A stretch of 64,000 nt of DNA from contig JANQMN010000004.1 in the NCBI GenBank assembly GCA_028280065.1, forward strand, positions 1 through 64,000, written 5' to 3'. The notes beneath the pieces were generated by a model. That model was not told where the DNA came from. It saw only the letters and a list, made by a program, of their open reading frames with translations, and made no database searches. Both the position numbers and the translations under genes were made by a program. This stretch comes from Hahella sp. (GTDB lineage Bacteria > Pseudomonadota > Gammaproteobacteria > Pseudomonadales > Oleiphilaceae). Positions 53,743 to 63,318 of the stretch are shown piece after piece. How positions within the stretch are numbered: the first letter of the stretch is position 1; every line of letters begins with the position of its first letter.

Positions 53743-54768
53743 CTATCCTGCTTCTCCATCAACTAACTTGGCGCAAGTTTTAGTCCAGCTTGTCGGGGCT
53801 GTTCCGTGATAATGCCGGAATGCCTTGGAAAAACTGCTGGCTGTGCTGTAGCCCAGAATTTGGGCTACTTGGGTAACCGGTAATTCACTTGAGTTCAAAT
53901 ACCAGCGTGCCAACGACATGCGGGTTTCTAGAACCATCTGCTTAAATACCAGTTGCTGTTCCGCCAAGCGGCGTTGCAGTGTGCGGCGGCTGGTATGCAA
54001 TAACCGGGCGATCTGATCAACGCTGCAGTGTCCTTCACCCATGGTTTGATGAATGAGCGATCTGACCAACAACTCGGTATTTTCCTTGTAGGATTCAATC
54101 AGTTGCTCCAAGTAGTTCTGCAGATCCCGGTTTATCGAGACGTTCTTGGTTTTCAGCGGTGATACGAGTATCTTGCTGGAATAAACCACAAGGTCGTTGG
54201 CCTGGTTAAACTCAACTGGACAGCGAAATCTCGCCAAGTAGTCTTTCCTGTCGCCGAGAGCGGAATGGGTAAAGGCGACGCGTATAGGTTGAACTGTTTC
54301 GGCAAATAACAGATTGACCAAGCGGGTACACAAGCCCAGCGCCAGTTCCTTATACTGCCTGGCGCCGGGAAATCCATGGAACTGATCCAAGCGCGTCAGG
54401 TAAAGAGCATTTTCCGTGACCAAGAAATCCCACGCTTCAATTTGACTATGCAGCGGAATAAAAGTCTTTACCGCTTGTATTGCCTCAATGGCTGTCGAAC
54501 ATTGCAACAGCATGTTGCCAAGCGGCCCCAATATCACGAAGCCTTGCCGGTCCGCCAGCCGCAAACCAAAATCTACGCATTTCAATTCATCTGAACAGCA
54601 CTCCAGAAATTCGACATATCTGGGAGCATCGATGAAGAGATCCGGGTGATGGAGATCTGCGCGGGTTAGTCCAAACTGCGCCAATAAAGGTTCGGGGTCC
54701 GCGCCTAAAGCCTCGATTAGGTTATCCGCATGGAGCAGTGCGGCCACCCTGAGCTGTAGTTCTTTCAT
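53743..54768 (-). CDS. AraC-family regulator (arabinose-binding-like N-terminus)
   Basis: The 341-residue product has an N-terminal sensor domain of the OruR/ArgR-like type (LIEALGADPEPLLAQFGL...) and a C-terminal AraC DNA-binding domain with two HTHs, SVDQIARLLHTSRRTLQRRL and VTQVAQILGYSTASSFSKAF. It is divergent from the amidohydrolase gene at 54886, its likely target, with 117 bp between the starts. Confidence 0.9.
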   Translation of the reverse strand: MKELQLRVAALLHADNLIEALGADPEPLLAQFGLTRADLHHPDLFIDAPRYVEFLECCSDELKCVDFGLRLADRQGFVILGPLGNMLLQCSTAIEAIQAVKTFIPLHSQIEAWDFLVTENALYLTRLDQFHGFPGARQYKELALGLCTRLVNLLFAETVQPIRVAFTHSALGDRKDYLARFRCPVEFNQANDLVVYSSKILVSPLKTKNVSINRDLQNYLEQLIESYKENTELLVRSLIHQTMGEGHCSVDQIARLLHTSRRTLQRRLAEQQLVFKQMVLETRMSLARWYLNSSELPVTQVAQILGYSTASSFSKAFRHYHGTAPTSWTKTCAKLVDGEAG

Positions 54769-54885
54769 GCAAAATATTCCGTCAACTTGATTTTGGATCT
54801 TAAAAAATTGGCACGAAATGACAAGTCGAATTTGCCCGTTTTATAGACACTGCGGAAAAATAAAAACAAAGTGAGGAGAGCCAGC

Positions 54886-56637
54886 ATGGCACGATACGAT
54901 ATCGCCATATTAGGCGGACGCTACTTCGATGGATCTAAAAACCCTTCATCGATTGCAAATATCGGTATAAAAAACGGCAAGGTTCTGACGGTTACCGCCG
55001 ACAGGATGGATCCGGCAGCCGCAGACAAAGTCATAAACGCGCAAGGGCTTTGGATCACTCCGGGCTTTATTGACTCCCATACCCATTATGATGCCGAGCT
55101 ATTGGTCAGTCCTGCTCTTTCCGAGTCCGTTCGCCATGGGGTGACCACCGTCATGGTCGGTAGTTGCTCACTAAGCATGATTTGCAGTGATACGGAGGAC
55201 GCATCCGATATCTTTACCAGGGTTGAAACGGTTCCCAGAGAACGGGTTTTGCCCATTTTGCAGCGCGACAAATACTGGCGAACGCCTAAACAGTGGCTGA
55301 GTCATATCAATAACTTACCGCTCGGGCCAAACCTCATCAGTTTGCTCGGTCATAGCGACTTACGGACCGGGGTAATGGGTTTGTCCCGGGCCACGGACTT
55401 ATCCGAACAGCCGTCCGAAGACGAAATGCAGAAAATGGAAGCCCTGCTGAATGAGGCCATGGACCTTGGCTTTCTTGGCTTATCCACCATGCGTCTTACT
55501 TGGGACAAGGTCGATGGTGATCGGGAATGGTCCAAATCCCTGCCCAGCACCTACGCCCATTGGCAGGAAATTTCCCGGCTGCTAACCCATGTCCGCAGAC
55601 GTGGAGGTATCCACCAGGGCGCACCTAATGCCGCCAAGCCGCTACTGATATTCGACTATATTCGCGAAAGCCTCGGATTGATTCGTTCCAGCCTGAAAAC
55701 CACCTTAATCAGCCAGATGGATTTAAAGGGCAGCGGCTACCTGAACTTTTTAACCCGCATGACATCCTTTATCACCAACATTTTGGGCGGTAACTTTCGC
55801 TGGCAGGTTTTACCCACACCGTTTACGGTATATGCCGACGGGATTGATGTTGTATTTTTTGAAGAGTTCGGCGCCGGCGAGTTAGCACTGGACTTGAAGA
55901 ACAAAGTCGAACGGAACAACCTGCTCAAAGACGAGACGTATCGGCGGGATTTCCGCAAATTCTATGGCGAAAAACTGAGCCCCCGTGTTTGGCAACGGGA
56001 TTTTGCCGACGCCACCGTGGTTGATTGTCCGGATCCGAGTCTGGTCGGCCGTAATTTCGACGAGATTGCAAAAGAACGCCAGGTGCATATTGTCGACCTG
56101 TTCCTCGATCTGGTGGTCGAGTATGGGAAAGGACTTCGTTGGGTCACGACCATCGGCAACCATCGCCCGGCCACTCTCAAAAAGTTGGTAAAGAGTAAAC
56201 ATTCCTTAATTACTTTCAGTGATGCGGGTGCCCATATACGCAATATGGCGTTTTATAACCTTCCATTGCGTTTTCTAAAGTTCGTCCACGACAACGAACA
56301 AGCCGGACAGTCCTTTATGAAACTGGAAGAGGCTGTGCATAAGCTTACAGGGGATCAAGCGGACTGGTTTGGTATCGATGCCGGCTACATTAGGGAAGGA
56401 AATCGCGCTGATTTAGTGATTCTGGATCCCGCTGCAATGGCCCAAGACCTGGAAAGCGTTACTTGGGATGATATGGAGAATTTCGACCTTAAGCGACTCG
56501 TCAACCGGAATCCAGGCATTGTTAAACATGCTGTTATCAACGGAAAGTTTGCAGTCGAAGATGGGAACTTAAATGCGGAGTTGGGCAGAGAACCTGGCTT
56601 TGGCCAGTTTTTACCGGCTGCGCATAAAAACGCCTGA
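54886..56637 (+). CDS. N-acyl-D-amino-acid deacylase-like amidohydrolase
   Basis: The 583-residue product is an amidohydrolase of the D-aminoacylase group: TPGFIDSHTHYDAELL with the HxH metal site, GVTTVMVGSCSLS, the long middle insertion, TFSDAGAHIRNMAF and GNRADLVILDP. It would hydrolyse an N-acyl D-amino acid or a related amide, usually with zinc. The start at 54886 follows GAGGAG; an in-frame GTG/ATG upstream adds five residues only. AraC regulators flank it on both sides. Substrate not determined. Confidence 0.85.
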   Translation: MARYDIAILGGRYFDGSKNPSSIANIGIKNGKVLTVTADRMDPAAADKVINAQGLWITPGFIDSHTHYDAELLVSPALSESVRHGVTTVMVGSCSLSMICSDTEDASDIFTRVETVPRERVLPILQRDKYWRTPKQWLSHINNLPLGPNLISLLGHSDLRTGVMGLSRATDLSEQPSEDEMQKMEALLNEAMDLGFLGLSTMRLTWDKVDGDREWSKSLPSTYAHWQEISRLLTHVRRRGGIHQGAPNAAKPLLIFDYIRESLGLIRSSLKTTLISQMDLKGSGYLNFLTRMTSFITNILGGNFRWQVLPTPFTVYADGIDVVFFEEFGAGELALDLKNKVERNNLLKDETYRRDFRKFYGEKLSPRVWQRDFADATVVDCPDPSLVGRNFDEIAKERQVHIVDLFLDLVVEYGKGLRWVTTIGNHRPATLKKLVKSKHSLITFSDAGAHIRNMAFYNLPLRFLKFVHDNEQAGQSFMKLEEAVHKLTGDQADWFGIDAGYIREGNRADLVILDPAAMAQDLESVTWDDMENFDLKRLVNRNPGIVKHAVINGKFAVEDGNLNAELGREPGFGQFLPAAHKNA

Positions 56638-56640
56638 TAC

Positions 56641-57672
56641 CTAGGCGTTTTTCCCTCTGCGATAGTCACTCGGACTCACGCCATACCAGTTCTTGAAGGC
56701 CCGGCAGAAGTTTGCGGATTCCCGATAGCCGAGTAATTCGGCAATGTCATAAACCCGGTATCGGGCGTTCTGCAGCAACCGCACAGACACCTCAGCACGT
56801 TCCTTTTCCAAAATGGCTTGGTAGGAGGTGTTATGGCTTTTCAGCTTGCGGATAAGGGTTCTTTCCGACATATGCAACTGTCGGCAGATATCGGGCAGTT
56901 TTGGCGGTGGACAAGCTGCTATCTCGTCACTTTGAACTTTATCGAAGTGCGAACTAATAGCATTTTTCACGGCCAAATCCGGGCGATTATCCAGTTGACG
57001 GCTATTCAGCAGTTGCTGACATAAGCGTAAATTAAATTCGTAGGAGGCCTTGTCATACAGTGCCGAGCGGGTATACCAAAGTTCTTTCGGGACCACCAGC
57101 TTATTCGCCTCTGCGGCAAAATAGACGGTTGAATCATATTCCTGCCGCATCGGCGCTTGAATTGCCGCGTCAGAACGTTGCATATGAATTTCGGTGAGGC
57201 CCTTTGCTGGCTTACCCATGATCAAGGTAATTAATACTTCGAATGCCCGGATAAAGCACTCGAAGAAAAATCGTTGGAATTCCACACTGTTCGTTGTATC
57301 CCGAATGACCACTTCCATCCGCTCTTCGTATTCGACAATTTGGCCGTTGTAGCAGTCAAAGCGCACCTGCCCCCAGTCGATAAAGGTCGCGATCGCCTTT
57401 CCCAAAGAGGGAGCACTGATGGTGGCGTAACCCACCGGGCCATGGCTGGTCACGCTGAGATGCGCGCCGAGAATGGTAGGCCATAGCGGGGTATGGCTGT
57501 AACGGTTGAGATTGCGAATTAGTTGCAGGGCCAGTTCGAACTCCAACTGCTCCATGTCGTTCAGGCGCTCAACCGTCAAACCGGTGTTCTCAAATGCCTG
57601 CTCCGGAGACGCAAAGTCAAGATTCAAGGCAATCAAAACATAGGCTTTGCTTAAGTAATGTGAATGAAACAT
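56641..57672 (-). CDS. AraC-family regulator, second copy
   Basis: The product has the same layout as the AraC protein at 53743-54768: an N-terminal sensor domain and a C-terminal pair of HTHs (LPDICRQLHMSERTLIRKL, VYDIAELLGYRESANFCRAF) ending NWYGVSPSDYRRGK. The ATG at 57672 is preferred to a TTG six codons upstream. It is divergent from the desaturase-reductase gene at 57785, which it probably controls. Confidence 0.9.
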   Translation of the reverse strand: MFHSHYLSKAYVLIALNLDFASPEQAFENTGLTVERLNDMEQLEFELALQLIRNLNRYSHTPLWPTILGAHLSVTSHGPVGYATISAPSLGKAIATFIDWGQVRFDCYNGQIVEYEERMEVVIRDTTNSVEFQRFFFECFIRAFEVLITLIMGKPAKGLTEIHMQRSDAAIQAPMRQEYDSTVYFAAEANKLVVPKELWYTRSALYDKASYEFNLRLCQQLLNSRQLDNRPDLAVKNAISSHFDKVQSDEIAACPPPKLPDICRQLHMSERTLIRKLKSHNTSYQAILEKERAEVSVRLLQNARYRVYDIAELLGYRESANFCRAFKNWYGVSPSDYRRGKNA

Positions 57673-57784
57673 TGGCGACACTTTAAACAACTGGCAGTAA
57701 ATGATAATAAAAATGTCAATCTAGGAAAACCAGGATTTTCGTTACCGAGAGTAGAGTAAATACACTACTGGGAGGAGATTTGAC

Positions 57785-59749
57785 ATGTACGACACGACGC
57801 ATTCATTTGCGAAAAATAACTATCAATCCCGATGGCAACAGTCGATGCCGGATATCGCCTGGGGCACAATTCTACTCTTCTTAACAATTGTGACCGGCTA
57901 TGCTCTGGTAATACCGGCAGCCATTGCCGGTTACCTGGCCTATCCGATAGCGACGCTTGTCTGTGGTTATCTTGCCTTTGCCAGCTTTACCGTGGCTCAC
58001 GATGCGGGACACGGCAACCTGTTCAAACTCGGCTCACCATTGAAACCCATGGAAAGTTGGCTGGGCTGGATGGCGTCCATTCCACTATTGATCGTTCCTT
58101 ACCGTTTTTTCCAAAAAATCCATGACCGCCACCACGCGTTTACCAATGATCCTGATCGAGATCCGGATTACATGCCGGAGACAAACTCTTGGCTGAAGGT
58201 AGTTGTGAACGCATACTTGGTGCCCTATAAATATCATAAGCTGGCATTGACTCAACTTCGTCATGATCCGGTGCTCCAGGCGACCTTCCCGAGCACCATT
58301 GCATTTCTGAGTATTACCCTTGGTGGGCTGATAACGCTGACGATCATGGGTTACGGGCTCGAAGTTCTATTTCTAGCAATTTTACCCTTGCTGATCGCCA
58401 TCTTTTTTCTCGCGTTATTTTTCGATTATGTCCCCCACTACCCCCATAAACTATTGGACCGCTACCACAACACGCGTATTTATCCGGGGAAGATTTTGAA
58501 CTTGTTATTGCTCGGACAAAACTACCACCTCATCCACCATCTCCATCCCCGCCTGCCCTGGTACAAGTATCAGGAAGTGTATTACAAGACAAAAGCGGAG
58601 TTGGAAAAGCAGGGCGCTCCCATTGATCAAATTGGCAAAGGTGGCGAGCAGGCCTTTTTACTCGATCGAAAAGCCATAGATATCCCGGCAGATTCTTCAT
58701 CCATTCATCTGCTGTTAAAAGTAAAGAGCAAACGCCGGCTAACCGACGATGCAGTCGCCGTAGACTTCACATTCCCCGGTAGCGGCTCGTTAAAATACCA
58801 GGCAGGGCAGTACATTACCCTGAGCAAATGGCTTGCGGGCGCAATGCACACCCGCTGTTATTCCTTGTGTGCAAGTCCATCCAAAGGGTTGGTGAGCATC
58901 GGCGTCAAAAAAACCCGAAATGGCTTGGTATCGGGATTTATTCACGACCAATTGCAGCCAGGCGACGAACTAATCGTCCAAGGTCCGTTTGGCCATTTTG
59001 TCTATCCACCCAATACCCAACGTCAAGTTAGCGGCTTAATCCTGGTAGCCGGCGGAAGCGGCATTACGCCGATCCTTTCCATTCTCGAAACAGCCCTGGA
59101 GCAACAAGCCAAACTCCCCGTCCATTTGATTTACGCCTGCAAAAACAAAGAAAGCATCATGTTTTTCAGTCAGTTGGAAGCGCTGAAGTCGCAATATTCC
59201 GAGCAGTTAAAATTATCCTATGTGCTTGAAAATCCGCCCGAATCGCTCAGAGATACCGGACGTTTAAGCAAACACTTGCTGTTCAACCTGCTCGGAATTC
59301 AAGGCGAGGATATCGACAGACAGCGCTGTCAAACCAGGGAAATCTACGTCTGCGGTCCTGAGCCAATGAAAGCGGTTGTCCTGGATAGTTTGTGTGAGTT
59401 TGGCTTTGATGCAGACAGAATCCATGTCGAGCAGTTCACAAAACCGCAAACCCAGCCGATTGGCGTCGCTAAAACAGTGCAAATCAGCTTGGCTGACGGC
59501 CACCATCGATTACAGGTCGCATCTAACCAAACCGTTCTGGAAGTGGCGAATGTGGAAGGTATCAACATCCCGCATGCTTGCGGTAACGGGCTCTGCGGCA
59601 GCTGTAAGCTGAAAGTGAGCGAGGGTAAGGTTATGCCACTTGGCGACTCTGTTTCCGGGATAACGGCCGAAGAAACTGATGCGGGTTATACATTGGCATG
59701 TCAGTGTCGCCCGCTGACGGATTTAAAATTGGCGGAAGTCAGGCTTTAG
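57785..59749 (+). CDS. Fatty acid desaturase fused to a ferredoxin reductase/2Fe-2S module
   Basis: The 654-residue product joins two enzymes. Residues 1-270 are a membrane desaturase or hydroxylase with histidine boxes HDAGH (72-76), HDRHH (113-117) and NYHLIHHLH (246-254). Residues about 300-555 are an FNR-like reductase with RCYSLC (FAD) and GGSGITP (NADPH). Residues 565-654 are a plant-type 2Fe-2S ferredoxin with CGNGLCGSC and a distal cysteine at 639. The protein should carry electrons from NADPH to its own diiron site. Lipid, hydrocarbon or carotenoid substrates are possible. A GGAGG site precedes the ATG. Confidence 0.9.
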   Translation: MYDTTHSFAKNNYQSRWQQSMPDIAWGTILLFLTIVTGYALVIPAAIAGYLAYPIATLVCGYLAFASFTVAHDAGHGNLFKLGSPLKPMESWLGWMASIPLLIVPYRFFQKIHDRHHAFTNDPDRDPDYMPETNSWLKVVVNAYLVPYKYHKLALTQLRHDPVLQATFPSTIAFLSITLGGLITLTIMGYGLEVLFLAILPLLIAIFFLALFFDYVPHYPHKLLDRYHNTRIYPGKILNLLLLGQNYHLIHHLHPRLPWYKYQEVYYKTKAELEKQGAPIDQIGKGGEQAFLLDRKAIDIPADSSSIHLLLKVKSKRRLTDDAVAVDFTFPGSGSLKYQAGQYITLSKWLAGAMHTRCYSLCASPSKGLVSIGVKKTRNGLVSGFIHDQLQPGDELIVQGPFGHFVYPPNTQRQVSGLILVAGGSGITPILSILETALEQQAKLPVHLIYACKNKESIMFFSQLEALKSQYSEQLKLSYVLENPPESLRDTGRLSKHLLFNLLGIQGEDIDRQRCQTREIYVCGPEPMKAVVLDSLCEFGFDADRIHVEQFTKPQTQPIGVAKTVQISLADGHHRLQVASNQTVLEVANVEGINIPHACGNGLCGSCKLKVSEGKVMPLGDSVSGITAEETDAGYTLACQCRPLTDLKLAEVRL

Positions 59750-60155
59750 CAACAGTCCGCCGTCGCAACTTCATGCCCAACCAAGCCAAGTGAGTCCCGA
59801 AGACAAACCAGCCGAGGATGTAAGCCATGCCTCCTATCGGCACCAGCGTCCCCGGTTGAACAACGATGTCGATAGATTTTAAGAGTAGAAGACCGCTGAA
59901 AAGGCACAAACCGAGCAAGAAGCAAATCAGGACGCAACGCTTCAACCATGGATTCAGAATAGGCCAAACTAGAACCAATAAGGCGATTCCACCGGCGTGC
60001 AGCGTGGCATAGTCGACGGCAATTTCGAACCGTTCGATACTAGCCGGGTAATGGGATGCAATGATATGCGAGCCCACTGCGCCAAGGGCGACGCACAGTC
60101 CCATCAGCAATGTTGCCGCTGCCAATCCCAGCAGTTGTCCTCCCGTTAGCTGCAC
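59739..60155 (-). CDS. DUF423 family membrane protein
   Basis: The 138-residue product has four hydrophobic segments and the DUF423 pattern GLCVALGAVGSHI, YATLHAGGIALLVL, FSGLLLLKSIDI and PIGGMAYILGWFVFG. I chose the GTG at 60155 behind GGTGGAGGG, which overlaps the apaH stop by 10 bp; the longer reading overlaps apaH further without a better site. It overlaps the desaturase gene tail by 11 bp on the opposite strand. Function unknown. Confidence 0.85.
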   Translation of the reverse strand: MQLTGGQLLGLAAATLLMGLCVALGAVGSHIIASHYPASIERFEIAVDYATLHAGGIALLVLVWPILNPWLKRCVLICFLLGLCLFSGLLLLKSIDIVVQPGTLVPIGGMAYILGWFVFGTHLAWLGMKLRRRTVAKA

Positions 60156-60967
60156 GGACCCTCCACCTTTGCCGGAACGGAATGGCTGCACTGTTTATCG
60201 ATATCGTAGGCCAGCAACTCACCCCCCCAGACACACCCCATATCGAGCCCGACAAACTGAGACGATCCTGTTCTTCCCATCAGCGCCGCCCAATGGCCGA
60301 ACAGGATACGCACCTTGTCTTCACGCGGATAAGAGTACCAGGCGGCATATCCCTTCGGCGCCGACTCCGGACCCAGTTTGGACTTGAACTCCATGCGTCC
60401 GTTTTTATCGATAAAACGCATTCGCGTGTAATAGTTGGTGATACAGCGCAGCCGTTCGAAGCCTTTTAGTTTCTTGCTCCATTTATCCGGCGAGTTGCCA
60501 TACATTTCCCGATAGTAAACCTCAGCCTGCTTTGAGCTTACGACCGCTTCTATTTCGGCGGCATATTTCCTGGCCTGCTTGATCGACCACTGCGGAGGGA
60601 TGCCCGCATGGGATAAAAAAACCTTACGCTTCTCGTCGTAAATTGCCAACGGTTGTTGACTAAGCCACTGCATCAGCTCCGCGCAATCCTGCGCCTGAAA
60701 AAGCGTCTGTAACGTATCTTTGGACTTGGCCTTGACAATACCATGCCAAACCGCCAAAGCATGTAAGTCATGATTGCCCAAAACGGTTCGCGCCGAATTT
60801 CCGAGAGCTTTCACAAAACGCAGGGTTTCCAGGGATTCCGGTCCACGATTAACCAGATCGCCGGCCAACCAAAGCTGGTCCTTTTTCGGATCAAAGCGGA
60901 TTTTGTCAATTAAACGCCCCAGCGCGTCGAAACAGCCCTGCACATCGCCTATGGCATAGATGCTCAC
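60146..60967 (-). CDS. apaH: Bis(5'-nucleosyl)-tetraphosphatase, symmetrical
   Basis: The 273-residue phosphoesterase has MSIYAIGDVQGC, WLAGDLVNRGPESLETL and VLGNHDLHALAV, the metallophosphatase motifs, and VFLSHAGIPPQW. It cleaves Ap4A to two ADP. It is the last conserved gene of the surA-pdxA-rsmA-apaG-apaH block, 70 bp after apaG. Confidence 0.95.
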   Translation of the reverse strand: MSIYAIGDVQGCFDALGRLIDKIRFDPKKDQLWLAGDLVNRGPESLETLRFVKALGNSARTVLGNHDLHALAVWHGIVKAKSKDTLQTLFQAQDCAELMQWLSQQPLAIYDEKRKVFLSHAGIPPQWSIKQARKYAAEIEAVVSSKQAEVYYREMYGNSPDKWSKKLKGFERLRCITNYYTRMRFIDKNGRMEFKSKLGPESAPKGYAAWYSYPREDKVRILFGHWAALMGRTGSSQFVGLDMGCVWGGELLAYDIDKQCSHSVPAKVEGPCS

Positions 60968-61037
60968 CGAATGCTTCCTTGTTAGTTAGTCGCCATTTAG
61001 TTAGTAGCTTTCCTGAAACGCAGATTCCAGGGCGTGA

Positions 61038-61421
61038 TTAATGCACTACCCTCGGTGCTGACAGGACGAACTTGGGAATGACCGCTTTAAACGCATGGCC
61101 GTCTTCAGCCACCATCTCATAGTGGCCTTCCATGGTGCCCACCTCCGTTTCCAGGACGCAGCCACTGCTATATTCGTAGGATTTGCCAGGCTTTATCGTC
61201 GGCTGTTCGCCGACAACCCCATCCCCGGTCACCTCCTGGGTACGGTATTCCGCATCCACGATCAGCCAACGGCGAGCCTTAAGCTGCGCCGCTTTCAAAC
61301 CCCGATTGATGACGGTGATGTGATAGGCGAACACGAAATGATTCTTACCCGGATCTGACTGCCGCTCAATATACTGGGTGCGGACTTTTACATGAATATC
61401 GTACAGAGGCTTTTCAGACAT
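61038..61421 (-). CDS. apaG: ApaG protein
   Basis: The 127-residue product matches ApaG: IHVKVRTQYIERQSDPGK, FAYHITVINRG, ARRWLIVDA, VVGEQPTIKPGKSYEYSSG and GTMEGHYEMV. It is a small beta-sandwich protein, found between rsmA and apaH in gammaproteobacteria, whose precise role is unsettled. Confidence 0.95.
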   Translation of the reverse strand: MSEKPLYDIHVKVRTQYIERQSDPGKNHFVFAYHITVINRGLKAAQLKARRWLIVDAEYRTQEVTGDGVVGEQPTIKPGKSYEYSSGCVLETEVGTMEGHYEMVAEDGHAFKAVIPKFVLSAPRVVH

Positions 61422-61466
61422 ATAAACAATGACTCTGACTGGGATTATGGAATAATCAACGCTAAC

Positions 61467-62291
61467 TCACGGTTGGGTTGGATCAAGTTCAGCAATGTAG
61501 TCAGCAACGCGGACAAATTCAAGCAATCCCAAATTTTCCGGACGCGCCTGAGGATCGATTTTCAACGCTGTTAACTGATCTTCCGAGAGATACTGGCGCA
61601 AGCTGTTGCGCAGTGTCTTGCGCCGCATGCTGAACGCTTGCGCCACGACCCGGCTTAAAATCCGTACATCCCGGGCAGGGACTGGCGGCCGTTCATAGGG
61701 CTGCAGCCGCACTATTGCCGACCAAACCTTGGGCGGTGGATTAAAGGCTCCCGGCCCGACATTAAAGACCGGTTTTATCTCGCAGTAGTACTGCGCCATT
61801 ATACTCAGCCGGCCATATTGACTGTCTCCGGGATGCGCAGCTAACCGGTCCACCACTTCCTTTTGCAACATGAAATGCATATCGGCAACGACTGAAGTGG
61901 TCTCCAGCAGATGAAAAATAAGTGGCGTCGATATGTTATAGGGCAGGTTTCCTACCAGCCGGAGTTGCTTCCGGGTATCGCCATTGCCACCATCCAGTAG
62001 ACTGGCATAATCGAATCGAAGCGCATCGGCTTCAAAAATTCGGAAATTGTCAGCGTTGAAAAATTTGGTTCGCAATACCGGGATCAGATCCCGGTCCAAC
62101 TCCACGGCCGTCAAGTTGGCGCCGGAGTCGATAAGCGGTTGCGTCAGCGCACCGAGACCCGGACCAATCTCCACCAGATACTGTCCCGGTTGTGGTGCGA
62201 TCGCTTTGACAATGCGCTCGATCACCGTTCCATCGTGCAGAAAGTTCTGTCCGAACCGTTTTCTCGGCTGATGCCCCGGTTTTTTCCCCAA
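61467..62291 (-). CDS. rsmA: 16S rRNA dimethyladenosine transferase
   Basis: The 274-residue product has RKRFGQNFLHDGTVIERIVK, VEIGPGLGALTQPLI, ELDRDLIPVL and LVGNLPYNISTPLIFHLL (motif IV), and a C-terminal helical domain. RsmA (KsgA) dimethylates two adjacent adenines near the 3' end of 16S rRNA. It starts one base after the pdxA stop. Confidence 0.96.
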   Translation of the reverse strand: MGKKPGHQPRKRFGQNFLHDGTVIERIVKAIAPQPGQYLVEIGPGLGALTQPLIDSGANLTAVELDRDLIPVLRTKFFNADNFRIFEADALRFDYASLLDGGNGDTRKQLRLVGNLPYNISTPLIFHLLETTSVVADMHFMLQKEVVDRLAAHPGDSQYGRLSIMAQYYCEIKPVFNVGPGAFNPPPKVWSAIVRLQPYERPPVPARDVRILSRVVAQAFSMRRKTLRNSLRQYLSEDQLTALKIDPQARPENLGLLEFVRVADYIAELDPTQP

Positions 62292-62292
62292 C

Positions 62293-63315
62293 TTATCGTT
62301 CCCTTGCCGCTAAATAGGGTTTCGAGGCTTTATAGTTGCCGGCCATTAACTCGGCACAGGTTAACGCTGTATGTAAACTTCCCGGATCCGCTTGATCGGT
62401 GCCCGCAAGATCCAGGGCTGTCCCGTGGTCGACTGACGTGCGGATGATGGGCAAGCCAAGCGTCACATTCGCTGCCTGACCGAAACCCTGGTATTTCAGT
62501 ACCGGTAAACCCTGATCGTGATACATGGCCAACACTGCGTCGGCGCCTTGCAGTACTTTCGGCGTAAACATGGTATCCGCAGGCAAAGGGCCAACCAGGT
62601 CAAACCCACCCTGGCGCAGCCGCTTCAGAGTGGGTTCGATAATATCCACTTCTTCGCGTCCCATATGGCCTGACTCCCCGGCATGAGGATTTAAGCCGGC
62701 GACCAATATCCTTGGATTATCAATACCGAACTTATCTTTTAAATCCGCTGCAAGAATGGTCAGCACCTGTTCCAGGCGAAGTGGAGTAATCAAAGAAGGA
62801 ACTTTGGCCAGCGACACATGGGTCGTTACCAATGCAACCCGCAACTGCTCCGACAGGAGCATCATTACCACTCGCGGAACGCCGCACAACTTCTGTAGAA
62901 ACTCGGTATGGCCACTAAAGGCAATTCCGGCGTCGTTGATCACTCCCTTATGCACCGGCCCGGTAACAAGCGCGTCAAATTCGCTGGCGAGACAGCCGGT
63001 TGCGGCACGCCGCAGGGTGTTGAGCACGTACTGGGCATTTTCGGTAGCCAACTCGCCGGGAATCACTTCTTTGCCGGTGGCTAAAGACAACACCAACGCT
63101 TCACCGGCTTCGGTTTGCAGGGCGGCGGCATCCAGCGCAGCCCCATCCTGATAGTGCTTGATTCGCAATGGCAAGCCAAGTTGCCTGGCCCGTTGCCGCA
63201 GCAATTCGGGATCACACACATAGATCAGAGCATTGGCATGCCTGCGCTGCGCCAGCTGCACGCACAGATCCGGTCCGACTCCGGCAGGTTCTCCTGGGGT
63301 AACAGCTATCTTCAT
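62293..63315 (-). CDS. pdxA: 4-hydroxythreonine-4-phosphate dehydrogenase
   Basis: The 340-residue product matches PdxA: VTPGEPAGVGPDL, LVTGPVHKGVINDAGIAFSGHTEF with a metal-ligand histidine, GLNPHAGESGHMGREE and MYHDQGLPVLKY. It oxidises 4-phosphohydroxy-L-threonine in pyridoxal phosphate synthesis with a divalent metal. It follows surA by 3 bp. Confidence 0.96.
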   Translation of the reverse strand: MKIAVTPGEPAGVGPDLCVQLAQRRHANALIYVCDPELLRQRARQLGLPLRIKHYQDGAALDAAALQTEAGEALVLSLATGKEVIPGELATENAQYVLNTLRRAATGCLASEFDALVTGPVHKGVINDAGIAFSGHTEFLQKLCGVPRVVMMLLSEQLRVALVTTHVSLAKVPSLITPLRLEQVLTILAADLKDKFGIDNPRILVAGLNPHAGESGHMGREEVDIIEPTLKRLRQGGFDLVGPLPADTMFTPKVLQGADAVLAMYHDQGLPVLKYQGFGQAANVTLGLPIIRTSVDHGTALDLAGTDQADPGSLHTALTCAELMAGNYKASKPYLAARER

Positions 63316-63318
63316 GGC

